A stretch of DNA of 16,070 nucleotides from Deltaproteobacteria bacterium (GCA_026388365.1 JAPLJW010000208.1:1-16070); one strand, 5' to 3'; numbered from the stretch's first letter, positions 1-9,228 are shown. The notes: generated by a model not told the origin, from the sequence alone. Numbers and translations are program-made.

Positions 1-2198
<2,198 letters not shown>

Positions 2199-2200
2199 TT

Positions 2201-3619
2201 ATGTACGAGGAAGAACAGGATGACAAACCGCACGAGGAGTGCGGCGTCTTTGCGGTGTACGGCCACGAAGATGCAGCGCGGGTGGCCTTCTTCGGCCTGT
2301 TTGCCCTCCAGCACCGGGGGCAGGAAAGCGCGGGGATCGCCGTTGCCGACGGCTGTCAGGTCTGGGCGCACAAGGGGATGGGGCTCGCCTCGGAGGTCTT
2401 CCGGGAGGATACCCTCTCGAAGCTCCCCGGACGCCTGGCCATCGGCCATGTCCGCTATTCCACCACGGGATCCTCGGTTCTCTCCAACGCCCAGCCCTTC
2501 CTGGTCCACCATGCCGACGAGTACTATGCCCTCGCCCACAACGGGAACCTGATCAACGCCCTGGAGCTCCGGGTGGAACTGGAGGAGAGGGGATCGATCT
2601 TCCAGTCCACGATGGACAGCGAGGTCATCGTCCACCTGATGGCGCCCCACCTGAAGGCGGGGCTGGAAGAGGCCCTGACGAAGGCTCTCGCCCGGGTGCA
2701 GGGGGCCTACAGCATCGTCATGCTGACCCGGAACCGCGTCATTGCCGTCCGCGATCCCCGCGGGTTTCGGCCGCTTGCGCTTGGCCGCTTCAACGGCGGC
2801 TGGGTGGTGGCCTCGGAGACCTGCGCCTTCGACCTTGTAGGGGCGAAGTACATTCGGGATGTCAAGCCCGGCGAGATTATCATCATCGACGAAGCGGGGC
2901 TTCACAGCCTGACGCCTTTTGCGGAAGAGAGGCCCGCCCACTGCATCTTCGAACTGATCTACTTCTCCCGGCCCGACAGCCAGGTCTTCGGTGAGAACGT
3001 TTATCTCTGCCGCAAAAGACTGGGGCACAGCCTCGCCCGGGAATACCGGCCCGATGTGGATTTTGCCATGCCCTTCCCCGATTCGGGGAACTACGCGGCC
3101 CTCGGTTACGCCGAGGAGAGCGGGCTCCCCTTTGAAATGGGGATGATCCGGAACCACTATGTGGGACGGACCTTCATCCAACCGAGCCAGGCGATGCGGG
3201 ATTTTGGCGTCCGGGTCAAGCTGAACCCGGTGCAGCCGCTGATCGACGGGAAAAAGATCGTCATCGTCGAGGATTCAATCATCCGGGGAACCACCAGCCG
3301 GAACCGCGTCAGGCATCTGCGGGAGAGCGGCGCGAAGGAGATCCACATGGTCGTGAGCTGTCCGCCGACACGCCACCCCTGCCCCTACGGGATCGATTTT
3401 TCGGTGCGGGGGGAACTGGTTGCCGCCGAGAAGGGGAACGTGGCGGATATCGCCTCCTTCATCGGTCTGGACGGCCTGCACTACCTTTCCCTCGAAGGGA
3501 TGGTCCAGGCCACGGGGATGCCCCGGGAAAACTTCTGCCTCGCCTGTTACAACGGTGATTATCCCCTGCCGCCCCCGAAGAGCTTCGGGAAGTTCTGCTT
3601 CGAGGGGCACACCTTCTGA
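2201..3619 (+). CDS. purF: Amidophosphoribosyltransferase (glutamine PRPP amidotransferase), Fe-S type
   Basis: First committed step of purine synthesis: PRPP plus glutamine gives phosphoribosylamine. The 472-residue protein is close to the Bacillus-type length (about 476). The short propeptide ends before the nucleophilic Cys14 (EECGVFAVYG). The N-terminal Ntn glutaminase domain has RGQESAGI and HNGNLIN. The phosphoribosyltransferase domain carries the PRPP loop IVIVEDSIIRGTTS at 353-366. The four cysteines expected to hold a 4Fe-4S cluster are present (Cys248 in AHCIFE, Cys394 in HPCPYGID, Cys446 and Cys449 in FCLACYNGDYP), so this is the oxygen-sensitive processed class rather than the E. 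coli class. ATG 2201 is chosen because AGGGAGGG (2186-2193) sits 7 nt upstream. An in-frame ATG at 2195, overlapping the carB stop, has only 1 nt of spacing but would add just two residues. Confidence 0.96.
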   Translation: MYEEEQDDKPHEECGVFAVYGHEDAARVAFFGLFALQHRGQESAGIAVADGCQVWAHKGMGLASEVFREDTLSKLPGRLAIGHVRYSTTGSSVLSNAQPFLVHHADEYYALAHNGNLINALELRVELEERGSIFQSTMDSEVIVHLMAPHLKAGLEEALTKALARVQGAYSIVMLTRNRVIAVRDPRGFRPLALGRFNGGWVVASETCAFDLVGAKYIRDVKPGEIIIIDEAGLHSLTPFAEERPAHCIFELIYFSRPDSQVFGENVYLCRKRLGHSLAREYRPDVDFAMPFPDSGNYAALGYAEESGLPFEMGMIRNHYVGRTFIQPSQAMRDFGVRVKLNPVQPLIDGKKIVIVEDSIIRGTTSRNRVRHLRESGAKEIHMVVSCPPTRHPCPYGIDFSVRGELVAAEKGNVADIASFIGLDGLHYLSLEGMVQATGMPRENFCLACYNGDYPLPPPKSFGKFCFEGHTF

Positions 3620-3626
3620 AAGAGAT

Positions 3627-3653
3627 GACGGCATCGCGCCTGCCGATGTCGTC
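3627..3653 (+). terminator. Hairpin just after purF, possible transcript-end structure
   Basis: Eight bases after the purF stop, GACGGCATCG (3627-3636) can pair with CGATGTCGTC (3644-3653), ten pairs with one G-T wobble and a 7-nt loop. A smaller CCTG/CAGG stem follows at about 3653-3665. No T-run follows, so this is not a classical intrinsic terminator. It could slow decay of the carB-purF mRNA or end transcription with Rho. Confidence 0.35.
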
Positions 3654-3779
3654 CTGTCGGGCAGGGTGTTCTCGACGGATGACGCAAACCTTTGGCCGGC
3701 CGTTTTTCTACGCCGCGCACCCCGATGAATAGGCAGGTCAAGGTCCCACAGGACGACATGAAACGCATTCTGGTGGAAG

Positions 3780-5018
3780 ATGCATAGCCCGCGACCGGAG
3801 ATTCCCTCATACCGAGAGACCTATTTCATCGTCATCCTCGCCCTGGGATTCCTGATCCAGCTCACGTCGCTCGGGTTCGGGCGCTTCGCCTACACGGCCC
3901 TGCTCCCCAGCATGAAGACGGACCTGGGGCTCAGCAACACCCGCATGGGCTTCTTTCAGGTCGGCATCCTGACCGGTTACCTCCTTTTCGCCTACCTGTG
4001 CAGCCTCTTCTCAAAGCGGTGGGGCCTGTCCATTGTGGTCGCCGCTTCCTGCGCGCTGGCCGGGCTGGCGATGACGGCCCTGGGCCTGGTCTCTTCTTTT
4101 TACCTCTGCCTGATGCTGGCCTTTCTGATGGGGGCCGGCGCCGTTGGCGCCTATATCCCGCTGGTGCCGCTGATCATCGGCTGGTCCTCCGTCCGGTGGA
4201 GCGGCGGTGCGATCGGTTTTGCCCTCAGCGGAACCGGGGTCGGCATCATCGTCGTCGGATACCTGGCGCCCTTCATCCTCAGCCGCTTCGGGCCGATGGG
4301 CTGGCGGTACGCCTGGATCATCCTGGGCGCCGGGACGCTCCTGGTCGCCCTGATCAGCTTTTTCCTCTTGAAGGAAAACCCTTCCGCCATCGACTTGCAG
4401 GCAGGCCAAAACACCCCGGACTCCACGCTGAAGATGCTCTACCGCGACCCGTCGCTCAGGGCCATTCTAACGGTCTATCTGCTGGTGGGCTTCGGATACA
4501 TCATGTATGCGACGTTCGTCGTGGCCTATGCAATCGAGGAGATCGGGCTTTCCGTAAAAGAGGCCGGGCTGATCTGGTCGGTCTTCGGACTTTTTGCGGT
4601 GGCCGGATGTTTCCTCTGGGGAATGATCTCCGATCATCTCGGAAGAAAATCCATGACCATCGTCTCCCTCCTTCTGCTGTCCGCCTCGATCCTCCTGTCC
4701 ATCCTCTGGAAGGAAAAAACCGGCCTGCTGATTTCCGGCGCGCTGTTTGCCTTCACGTTCAACGGTCTGATCACGATGATCGCCTCGATGTTCGGGGATT
4801 ATATCCCCATATCGAAAATGGGCCGAATATTCGGCGTTTCCACATTGATTCACGGAGTGGGGCAGGCCGCGGGCGTCGCCCTCGCCGGCTATCTGAAGGA
4901 CCTCACCGCAACCTTCGTGGTCCCTTTTCTGCTGTCGGCGCTGATCATCGGGATCTGCCCCGTTTTCCTGCTGTCCCTGAAGGAACAAAAGGGGCGCCGT
5001 CCCCAGTTGCCTCATTGA
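3780..5018 (+). CDS. MFS transporter, 12 membrane helices, substrate unknown
   Basis: A 412-residue inner-membrane secondary transporter. About twelve hydrophobic helices can be counted in two halves separated by a polar central loop (ENPSAIDLQAGQNTPDSTLK). The MFS motif A region is degenerate in the first half (LCSLFSKRWG) but well kept in the second (GMISDHLGRKSMTIVS). The first helix contains GFGRFAYTALLPSM, which recalls the YbfB/YjiJ-like branch of the superfamily; this is a resemblance from memory, not a search. ATG 3780 gives a 14-residue cytoplasmic tail before helix 1. Only a weak GGTGGAAG lies directly upstream. The start overlaps the end of a 20-codon reading frame (3725-3787), so translation may be coupled. 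The gene follows purF on the same strand after 160 nt and may be in its transcript, but nothing ties its substrate to nucleotides. Confidence 0.85.
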   Translation: MHSPRPEIPSYRETYFIVILALGFLIQLTSLGFGRFAYTALLPSMKTDLGLSNTRMGFFQVGILTGYLLFAYLCSLFSKRWGLSIVVAASCALAGLAMTALGLVSSFYLCLMLAFLMGAGAVGAYIPLVPLIIGWSSVRWSGGAIGFALSGTGVGIIVVGYLAPFILSRFGPMGWRYAWIILGAGTLLVALISFFLLKENPSAIDLQAGQNTPDSTLKMLYRDPSLRAILTVYLLVGFGYIMYATFVVAYAIEEIGLSVKEAGLIWSVFGLFAVAGCFLWGMISDHLGRKSMTIVSLLLLSASILLSILWKEKTGLLISGALFAFTFNGLITMIASMFGDYIPISKMGRIFGVSTLIHGVGQAAGVALAGYLKDLTATFVVPFLLSALIIGICPVFLLSLKEQKGRRPQLPH

Positions 5019-5301
5019 GAAGCTTCCTGAACTACACAATCAGGCAGAGTCATTAAAAGTTGATGATTTCAGATGGGAAACATTGTCTTATGTAGTCTGT
5101 CGATGATATTGACATCCAGGATTTTTTATGTTTAGGTAATCCCACATTTACATAATCTATCGATCGTCATTTGATCCCTTAACTCAAAAACGTGAGGGTA
5201 CAATGGTGGACGTATGATCACAGACCCCGTGTCTCAAAAGAGTACGGAGTTTTGTGTTTTAAGGCCAAGATTGATCTTCATCCAAAGGAGGGTAAAAGGA
5301 A

Positions 5302-5637
5302 ATGAGACTATTCCACGAAAAAGCTTGGCCCTGCGCCATAATAGTCACATTTATTCTATTTTTTTATACCTTTTCTTTTGCACAAACCGAAAGCATTAGA
5401 GGTGTGAAATTTAAAGATGGAAGCATCATCTACGGAAGAGTTATTAAAATGAACATTTATGATATCCACATTAAAACAAAAAACGGCAAAATAATATCCC
5501 GTAAGTTTGACGACGTGGACATTTTTATAAAAATACCGACGTGGATGCAAAACAGGAATTTAAACAAACCCCTGCCAGATACATCTCGATCAACGCCCCT
5601 TCAACCGAAGCCTCATGACGCCGATGTCGCTCAATGA
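5302..5637 (+). CDS. Small exported protein of unknown function
   Basis: Encodes 111 residues preceded by a strong ribosome binding site (AAAGGAGGG, about 9 nt before the ATG). Residues 1-27 form a signal peptide (basic start, hydrophobic core IIVTFILFFYTF, likely cut after FSFA). The mature part carries one compact beta-rich segment (GVKFKDGSIIYGRV then IHIKTKNGKIISRKF.DVDIFIK). Its pattern of short alternating strands with KDGS and KNGK turns recalls small SH3-like exported domains; I cannot name a family. The last 35 residues are Pro/Thr-rich and probably disordered. Base composition is much more AT-rich than the flanking metabolic genes. It converges on the FlgO-like operon, with 88 nt between the two stops. 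Confidence 0.72.
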   Translation: MRLFHEKAWPCAIIVTFILFFYTFSFAQTESIRGVKFKDGSIIYGRVIKMNIYDIHIKTKNGKIISRKFDDVDIFIKIPTWMQNRNLNKPLPDTSRSTPLQPKPHDADVAQ

Positions 5638-5648
5638 GCGCCGTCTTG

Positions 5649-5690
5649 AACGTTTGCTGACAAAGGTTATTTATAGAAGAGTTAAACGTT
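5649..5690. repeat. AACGTTT/AAACGTT inverted repeat between convergent genes
   Basis: AACGTTT at 5649-5655 pairs with AAACGTT at 5684-5690, a 7-bp stem around a 28-nt AT-rich loop, lying between two convergent genes. It could be a weak bidirectional transcript-end structure. There is no T-run on either side. Confidence 0.25.
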
Positions 5691-5725
5691 GAGACACTAC
5701 AGATTACGATTAGCAAAAAGGCTTA

Positions 5726-6391
5726 TTACCTAACTTCATAGGTCACCTTTCCCGAATAATCTCGCATAAAGTCCAGTTCTCTCGTTACCATGCGATCAAT
5801 CTTTCCAGTGGAAATATTAATTTTTTTCACAAAAATCATTAGCTTATTGCTGCCATATTCATATGTTCCCACTACGATATAGCGGCCAGGGTACTCATCT
5901 TTTTTTATGTCCTTGGAAGAACGGCTGAGCACAACCAGCCCCTTGTCCGTTAACTTGAAATACTTGGAGAACTCCCCTTGCACTACACGATTGCAACAAA
6001 CATTGTGAAGACTACCACGCATCAATTCTGCCATCAATAATCCGGCTCCCTCCGGTTCAAATGACTGCAGATCGACAAAATCAGTTACAATTACTGTCTC
6101 CTGTTCATATGGAGGTTGAATTAAAGTTCCGTCAGACAACCTGATTGGTTCAGAGTTTTTGATAATCTCGGTACAAGGTGATGCACAGTCAGAGCAGGAG
6201 GACTTACAAAAATCAAGAGATATCGCATCGAAAAGGTTTTTAAGTGCAACTTCGTCAAGGCGTTGATCTATGGTCTGATAATTATAATCATCATTATCAA
6301 AAACTCGTACGCAGCCAGAAAGTGAAATCAGTACCAGCGTCAATGACACCAAGACCAGTCCTCGCCACATAAGCAAAACAATACATTTCAT
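5726..6391 (-). CDS. FlgO-like outer-membrane lipoprotein with a Cys-rich segment
   Basis: A 221-residue lipoprotein. The signal peptide has a long hydrophobic core and the lipobox LSGC, with the lipidated Cys at 27. Next comes a distinctive CxxxCxxCxxxC cluster (Cys62, 66, 69, 73), and further on CC in NVCCNR. The C-terminal half resembles the FlgO domain: VIVTDFVDLQSF, GLLMAELMRGSL, then GRYIVVGTYEYGSNKLMIFVKKINISTGKI. The family name is by pattern recognition only. FlgO proteins act in flagellum assembly in Vibrio, but no flagellar gene is near, so a general envelope role is as likely. ATG 6391 is preferred since the lipoprotein signal follows directly. An in-frame TTG at 6409 overlaps the end of the upstream gene. 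No strong ribosome binding site is visible, so translation is probably coupled to the preceding gene. Confidence 0.75.
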   Translation of the reverse strand: MKCIVLLMWRGLVLVSLTLVLISLSGCVRVFDNDDYNYQTIDQRLDEVALKNLFDAISLDFCKSSCSDCASPCTEIIKNSEPIRLSDGTLIQPPYEQETVIVTDFVDLQSFEPEGAGLLMAELMRGSLHNVCCNRVVQGEFSKYFKLTDKGLVVLSRSSKDIKKDEYPGRYIVVGTYEYGSNKLMIFVKKINISTGKIDRMVTRELDFMRDYSGKVTYEVR

Positions 6392-6398
6392 TTTATAT

Positions 6399-7046
6399 TT
6401 AATTACCAACGATCTTCATTGGCTTAAGTTTTTCCACATCAAAAAGCAGGGCTTCTGTGAAATTGTTTACGGGGATATGTACTTGGGCAGTTGAAAAAAT
6501 CAAGCCTGTGTCAATATCAATCACCCGTGCATTAATAATAATGCTGTCATCGGCAATTGAGTAGGTACCAGTAATGATACCACCAATTTTATAAGTATCA
6601 CGAAGCTTCTTAATATCACGACTTAGTGAGAACTCACCTGCTTCGTTGATGATAATATCGCGAGTCAAACGTAGATCAAACACGTTCCATTTCCGAACCT
6701 GCATCTCGTGAATAATGTTTTCCCCCACAAGCCTTCCTAATGGACTGCTTTCACTGAGTTTATTCAGGTTAGAAAAGGTGGAAACGATAAAGGCGTTTCC
6801 AAGAATTTTGCGATCAACATTTCGTTCAAGCTGGTCGGCCATAAAAATCATCATCGAGTTAAAGTTACCCACGGCAGTACGCGATTGATGACCTGGAAGA
6901 GGCTCATGGACCATATATCTACGACCTTCTCCCAGTTTATAAACTTCATCTCTATCCCCTACTATTTGTAAATGATCGGCCGACACCGGCGCACAATAAA
7001 TGAAAATACCTAATAGCAATGTTAATAATGCCGTTACTCTATTCAT
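6399..7046 (-). CDS. Secreted FlgO-like protein
   Basis: 215 residues with a signal peptide (MNRVTALLTLLLGIF, probable cut after VSA) and a FlgO-like domain. It contains FMADQLERNVDRKILGNAFIVSTFSNLNKL, then GRLVGENIIHEM and WNVFDLRL. The later part is IGGIITGTYSIADDSIIINARVIDIDTGLIFSTAQVHIP, the usual 'there is a version of this lipoprotein/curli-like fold that reports a TGTY value' segment of this family. The assignment is from pattern only. It lies between two lipoprotein genes, overlapping the upstream one (stop at 7039) and abutting the downstream one. Two in-frame ATGs, 7046 and 7061, each carry an identical GGAGGGGTT-ATG; I list 7046 because the basic n-region and hydrophobic core follow directly. 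Both proteins would be exported. Confidence 0.74.
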   Translation of the reverse strand: MNRVTALLTLLLGIFIYCAPVSADHLQIVGDRDEVYKLGEGRRYMVHEPLPGHQSRTAVGNFNSMMIFMADQLERNVDRKILGNAFIVSTFSNLNKLSESSPLGRLVGENIIHEMQVRKWNVFDLRLTRDIIINEAGEFSLSRDIKKLRDTYKIGGIITGTYSIADDSIIINARVIDIDTGLIFSTAQVHIPVNNFTEALLFDVEKLKPMKIVGN

Positions 7047-7365
7047 AACCCCTCCAGTCATAACCCCTCCAATAGAAATTATAATATGGATCAGCAACAA
7101 CAATTCTCCGCTGATAAAGGTACTGGGTCCCTGATGGTGTATAATTGTAAGATTTAACCCGATAAGCTACCGGATAATCATAACAACGCTGCCAATTGAC
7201 GTCATACGATCGGGAGGCTCCACAAAGCTGATCATCCTCGCATGCATAATAGTATCTTTCCTGACGAAATCCTCCTGTATCGTCTCGCATCAATGCAACA
7301 CTTGATGAACATCCCGCAAGTGTTACGGCAACCAGCATGCATACTCCTAAAAATGGAATTCTCAT
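7039..7365 (-). CDS. Small Tyr-rich lipoprotein, function unknown
   Basis: 108 residues. The signal peptide ends with the lipobox LAGC, with the lipidated Cys at 19. The mature part is rich in Tyr, Arg and Asp (RYYYAC, YPVAYRVKSYNY, YLYQRR) and has three further cysteines (ACEDDQLC and QRCYDY). It ends with the short repeat WRGYDWRGYE. ATG 7365 has a strong ribosome binding site, AGGAGGAG, about 5 nt upstream. It is the first gene of a minus-strand operon with the two FlgO-like genes and its last codons overlap the next gene's start. I do not recognise a family. The composition suggests a periplasm-facing, outer-membrane-anchored partner of the FlgO-like proteins; that is inference. Confidence 0.72.
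   Translation of the reverse strand: MRIPFLGVCMLVAVTLAGCSSSVALMRDDTGGFRQERYYYACEDDQLCGASRSYDVNWQRCYDYPVAYRVKSYNYTPSGTQYLYQRRIVVADPYYNFYWRGYDWRGYE
7043..7071 (-). promoter_or_regulatory. Duplicated ribosome binding site plus ATG inside a coding repeat
   Basis: A 14-nt sequence (TGGAGGGGTTATGA on the minus strand) occurs twice exactly, at 7058-7071 and 7043-7056, period 15. In the lipoprotein frame it encodes WRGYD and WRGYE before the TAG. In the next frame each copy is a Shine-Dalgarno (GGAGGGG) followed by TT and an in-frame ATG (7061 and 7046) of the FlgO-like gene. Confidence 0.8.
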
Positions 7366-7579
7366 TATGCTCCTCCTGTCATTATAAGCCAAATATGCCA
7401 ATCACTCTTTTCCCACCGAATTGCCGCAAATAATAATGTTACCCAGTTGAGGAGTGATCAAGATAGAGATGTTTTCAACCATTTACCTTAAAGGTTTCTG
7501 CATTGTCAAGAAATAAATTGGGTTTTATTTGGTGCATAATCAGGCTGCCTGTTTTGTTTGTAGGGTATGCCGTGTAAAC
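7366..7579. other. AT-rich intergenic stretch between the lipoprotein operon and the intron-like element
   Basis: No convincing coding sequence. It holds the candidate minus-strand promoter and a 7-bp AAATAAA/TTTATTT inverted repeat at 7511-7517 and 7524-7530 (6-nt loop), next to the -35 box. Nothing else is recognised. Confidence 0.4.
7481..7509 (-). promoter_or_regulatory. Candidate promoter of the lipoprotein/FlgO-like operon
   Basis: On the minus strand a perfect -35 TTGACA (7509-7504) is followed after 17 nt by GTAAAT (7486-7481), a poor -10 with 3 of 6 consensus bases. It would give a leader of about 110 nt before the ATG at 7365. A perfect TATAAT at 7386-7381 lies too close to the ribosome binding site to serve this start. 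Confidence 0.3.
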
Positions 7580-7760
7580 GTGTGACCCAACGGTTAAAGT
7601 CCGACTGTGGGAGTTCGGTAGTCACCCACAAAGCTTGAGGGAGGTGTTAAGGATAACCTAAAGCATTATGTTTTCTGACAAAGGCTCCGTAAGGGAGCTA
7701 AGCAAACCTGGGGGTTGCAGCGCGAGCGAACCCTGATGTATGAATTTGACAGAAAATAAT
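7580..7760 (+). mobile_element. Probable 5' fragment of a group II intron (domain I), truncated
   Basis: The stretch opens with GTGTG, the usual group II 5' splice-site motif, at 7580-7584. It then shows a series of short stems: TGTGGG/CCCACA (about 7606-7653), GTTA-AGGA-TAAC, GCTCC-GTAAG-GGAGC and GGGTT/AACCC around GCAGCGCGAGC. Phrases such as AAAGTCCGAC, TAGTCACC, GCATTATGT, GACAAAGGCT and GGTTGCAGCGCGAGCGAACCC match what I recall of domain I in bacterial group II introns. No reverse transcriptase gene and no domain V-like hairpin follow, so only a 5' piece is present and it should be inactive. The 3' limit is uncertain. The call is from memory of such introns, not a covariance search. Confidence 0.55.
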
Positions 7761-7988
7761 CAACGAGCATATTCTCTATTACGAACGGTATTCATTGATT
7801 CTCAGCGATGCTGCCAGGTGTAGACTCGTGCGAGCGTGGACTCTTTCCTTCCTTGGTTTGTTCCACAATCCATGGCCTGCACGATGTGTGCGTCTTGAAG
7901 GAAGATACCAACCGTATATTTTTATAGGAGGGCCGGGGATAACGGATCCGTCTCCCAGCGGCGGGAAGACCCGAACCGCCGGCGCTTC
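7761..7988. other. Noncoding transition from AT-rich to GC-rich DNA
   Basis: No gene is supported. At 7959-7964 and 7976-7981 CGGCGG pairs with CCGCCG just past the stop of the M20 peptidase gene, a small GC stem without a T-run that might end that minus-strand transcript. The base composition shift at about 7930-7980 marks the right edge of the AT-rich block. Confidence 0.4.
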
Positions 7989-9101
7989 TCAGGCCGCTGT
8001 GACCGCTTCCTTCAGCAGGGCCTTGATAAACCGCGCCCCCGCCTCCAGTTGCGCAACGGCGATATGCTCCTTCGGCGAATGGGCGTCTTCGATGCCGATG
8101 CCGAGGGCCACACAGGGCAGGCCGCGGCCGTTGAAGATATTGGCGTCCACCCCGCCGCCGGATGTCCAGAGCCGGGGCTCGATGCCCAGGGCGCGTGCGG
8201 CGCGGAAGGCGTTCGCCACAACCGGATGCGTTTCGGAAACGGTAAAGGTCTCAAAGGGGATCTCCTTCCGGACGGAAAGCCCGGCGCCGGCGGACGCGGC
8301 CGCTTCCGTAAAGGAAGCCAGGACCGCCTGCACCTCCGTCTCCAGTCGGGCCGCATCGGTGCTCCGGACCTCCATGATTACCTCCGCCCGGTCGGCGACC
8401 ATGTTCCGGATCCTGCCGCCGCTGATCAACCCCACATTCGAAGTCGTCCGGCGGTCGATGCGTCCGGTGCGGAGACGGGCGATGGCCGCGGCCGCAACGA
8501 CGATGGCATTGATCCCCTCCTCGGGGCAGACCCCGGCATGGGCTGCCTTCCCCAAAAGAACGAGATCGAGATCCACCTTCGACGGCGCCTGGTTGATGAT
8601 GTTGCCCACGGGGCCGTCTCCGTCGAGGATGTAACCGAAGGCGGCCTTCAACTCCGCATGGAAACCTTTGGCGCCGATAAGACCCACCTCCTCCTGGACG
8701 GTAAAGAGCACTTCGAGATCCGGATGGGGAACGCCCCCGCCCTTCAGATCCGCAAGGACGCTCAGGATGATCGCGATCCCCGCCTTGTCGTCCGCCCCGA
8801 GGACGGTCTCACCGTTGCTGGTGATCACGCCGTCGCGCAAAACCGGCACCATTCCTTCCGTGGGACCGATGGTGTCCATATGGGCGCAGAGCATGATGGT
8901 CGGTCCGGGGGTATTGCCCGGTACGCGAACCATGACGTTTCCCGTGTCGCTGCCCGTCCGGGGGGCCGAATCGTCCACGGTTGCCTCCATCCCCATTTCC
9001 CGGAGCCTTCCGACCAGATACCCGGCCACACGGCCCTCCTGGCGCGAAAGACTGTTCAGCGAGGCCAGGGTCATGAATTCATTTGCCACATCGATTTTCA
9101 T
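7989..9101 (-). CDS. M20-family metallopeptidase, PepT-like aminopeptidase
   Basis: A 370-residue cytosolic zinc exopeptidase of the peptidase T-like type, expected to release N-terminal residues from short peptides. Metal ligands and catalytic residues of the family are in order: His74 and Asp76 in CAHMDTIGP, Asp104 in GADDKAG, Glu137/Glu138 in VQEEVGLIGAKGF, Asp160 in ILDGDGPVG and His341 in DAHSPKEHI. The dimerisation insert lies between (AHAGVCPEEGINAI). The length matches PepT-like proteins rather than true PepT (about 410). ATG 9101 has GAAGGGA 8 nt upstream; a longer frame to 9173 adds residues unlike the family. It lies 127 nt downstream of the dehydratase pair on the same strand, with an inverted repeat between. 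Any link to acyl-CoA metabolism is unclear. Confidence 0.9.
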   Translation of the reverse strand: MKIDVANEFMTLASLNSLSRQEGRVAGYLVGRLREMGMEATVDDSAPRTGSDTGNVMVRVPGNTPGPTIMLCAHMDTIGPTEGMVPVLRDGVITSNGETVLGADDKAGIAIILSVLADLKGGGVPHPDLEVLFTVQEEVGLIGAKGFHAELKAAFGYILDGDGPVGNIINQAPSKVDLDLVLLGKAAHAGVCPEEGINAIVVAAAAIARLRTGRIDRRTTSNVGLISGGRIRNMVADRAEVIMEVRSTDAARLETEVQAVLASFTEAAASAGAGLSVRKEIPFETFTVSETHPVVANAFRAARALGIEPRLWTSGGGVDANIFNGRGLPCVALGIGIEDAHSPKEHIAVAQLEAGARFIKALLKEAVTAA

Positions 9102-9142
9102 CGGTTCATTCCCTTCAATCGTTTTGATGATGCCGCTGTCTT

Positions 9143-9202
9143 GAAGGCATCGGTCAGGGCCGGTCTCGACCAATCGCAGGAATGGTCCGACGCGATGCCT
9201 TC
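9143..9202 (-). promoter_or_regulatory. Long intergenic inverted repeat between dehydratase and peptidase genes
   Basis: GAAGGCATCG (9143-9152) is perfectly complementary to CGATGCCTTC (9193-9202). Inside, GACCA (about 9169-9173) can pair with TGGTC (about 9183-9187). The nested structure fills most of the 127-nt gap. With no T-run it is not a standard intrinsic terminator and may be an mRNA stability or processing element. Confidence 0.45.
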
Positions 9203-9228
9203 GGTTTCCCTCGGGACTGGCGGAGGGA

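Noticed and set aside
5171..5204. TTGATC with TACAAT as a promoter for the small exported gene
   Set aside because: The spacing is 22 nt, too long for a normal -35/-10 pair.
7043..7071. Short tandem repeat as a CRISPR-like or satellite array
   Set aside because: There are only two units and they are fully explained by coding and ribosome-binding sequence; no CRISPR repeat-spacer pattern exists anywhere in the window.
7365..7395. A perfect TATAAT plus TTGGCA (possible sigma-54 or sigma-70 promoter) before the small lipoprotein
   Set aside because: The GG and GC elements are 8 rather than 10 nt apart for sigma-54, no -35 lies 16-18 nt upstream of the TATAAT, and the start point would fall inside the ribosome binding site.
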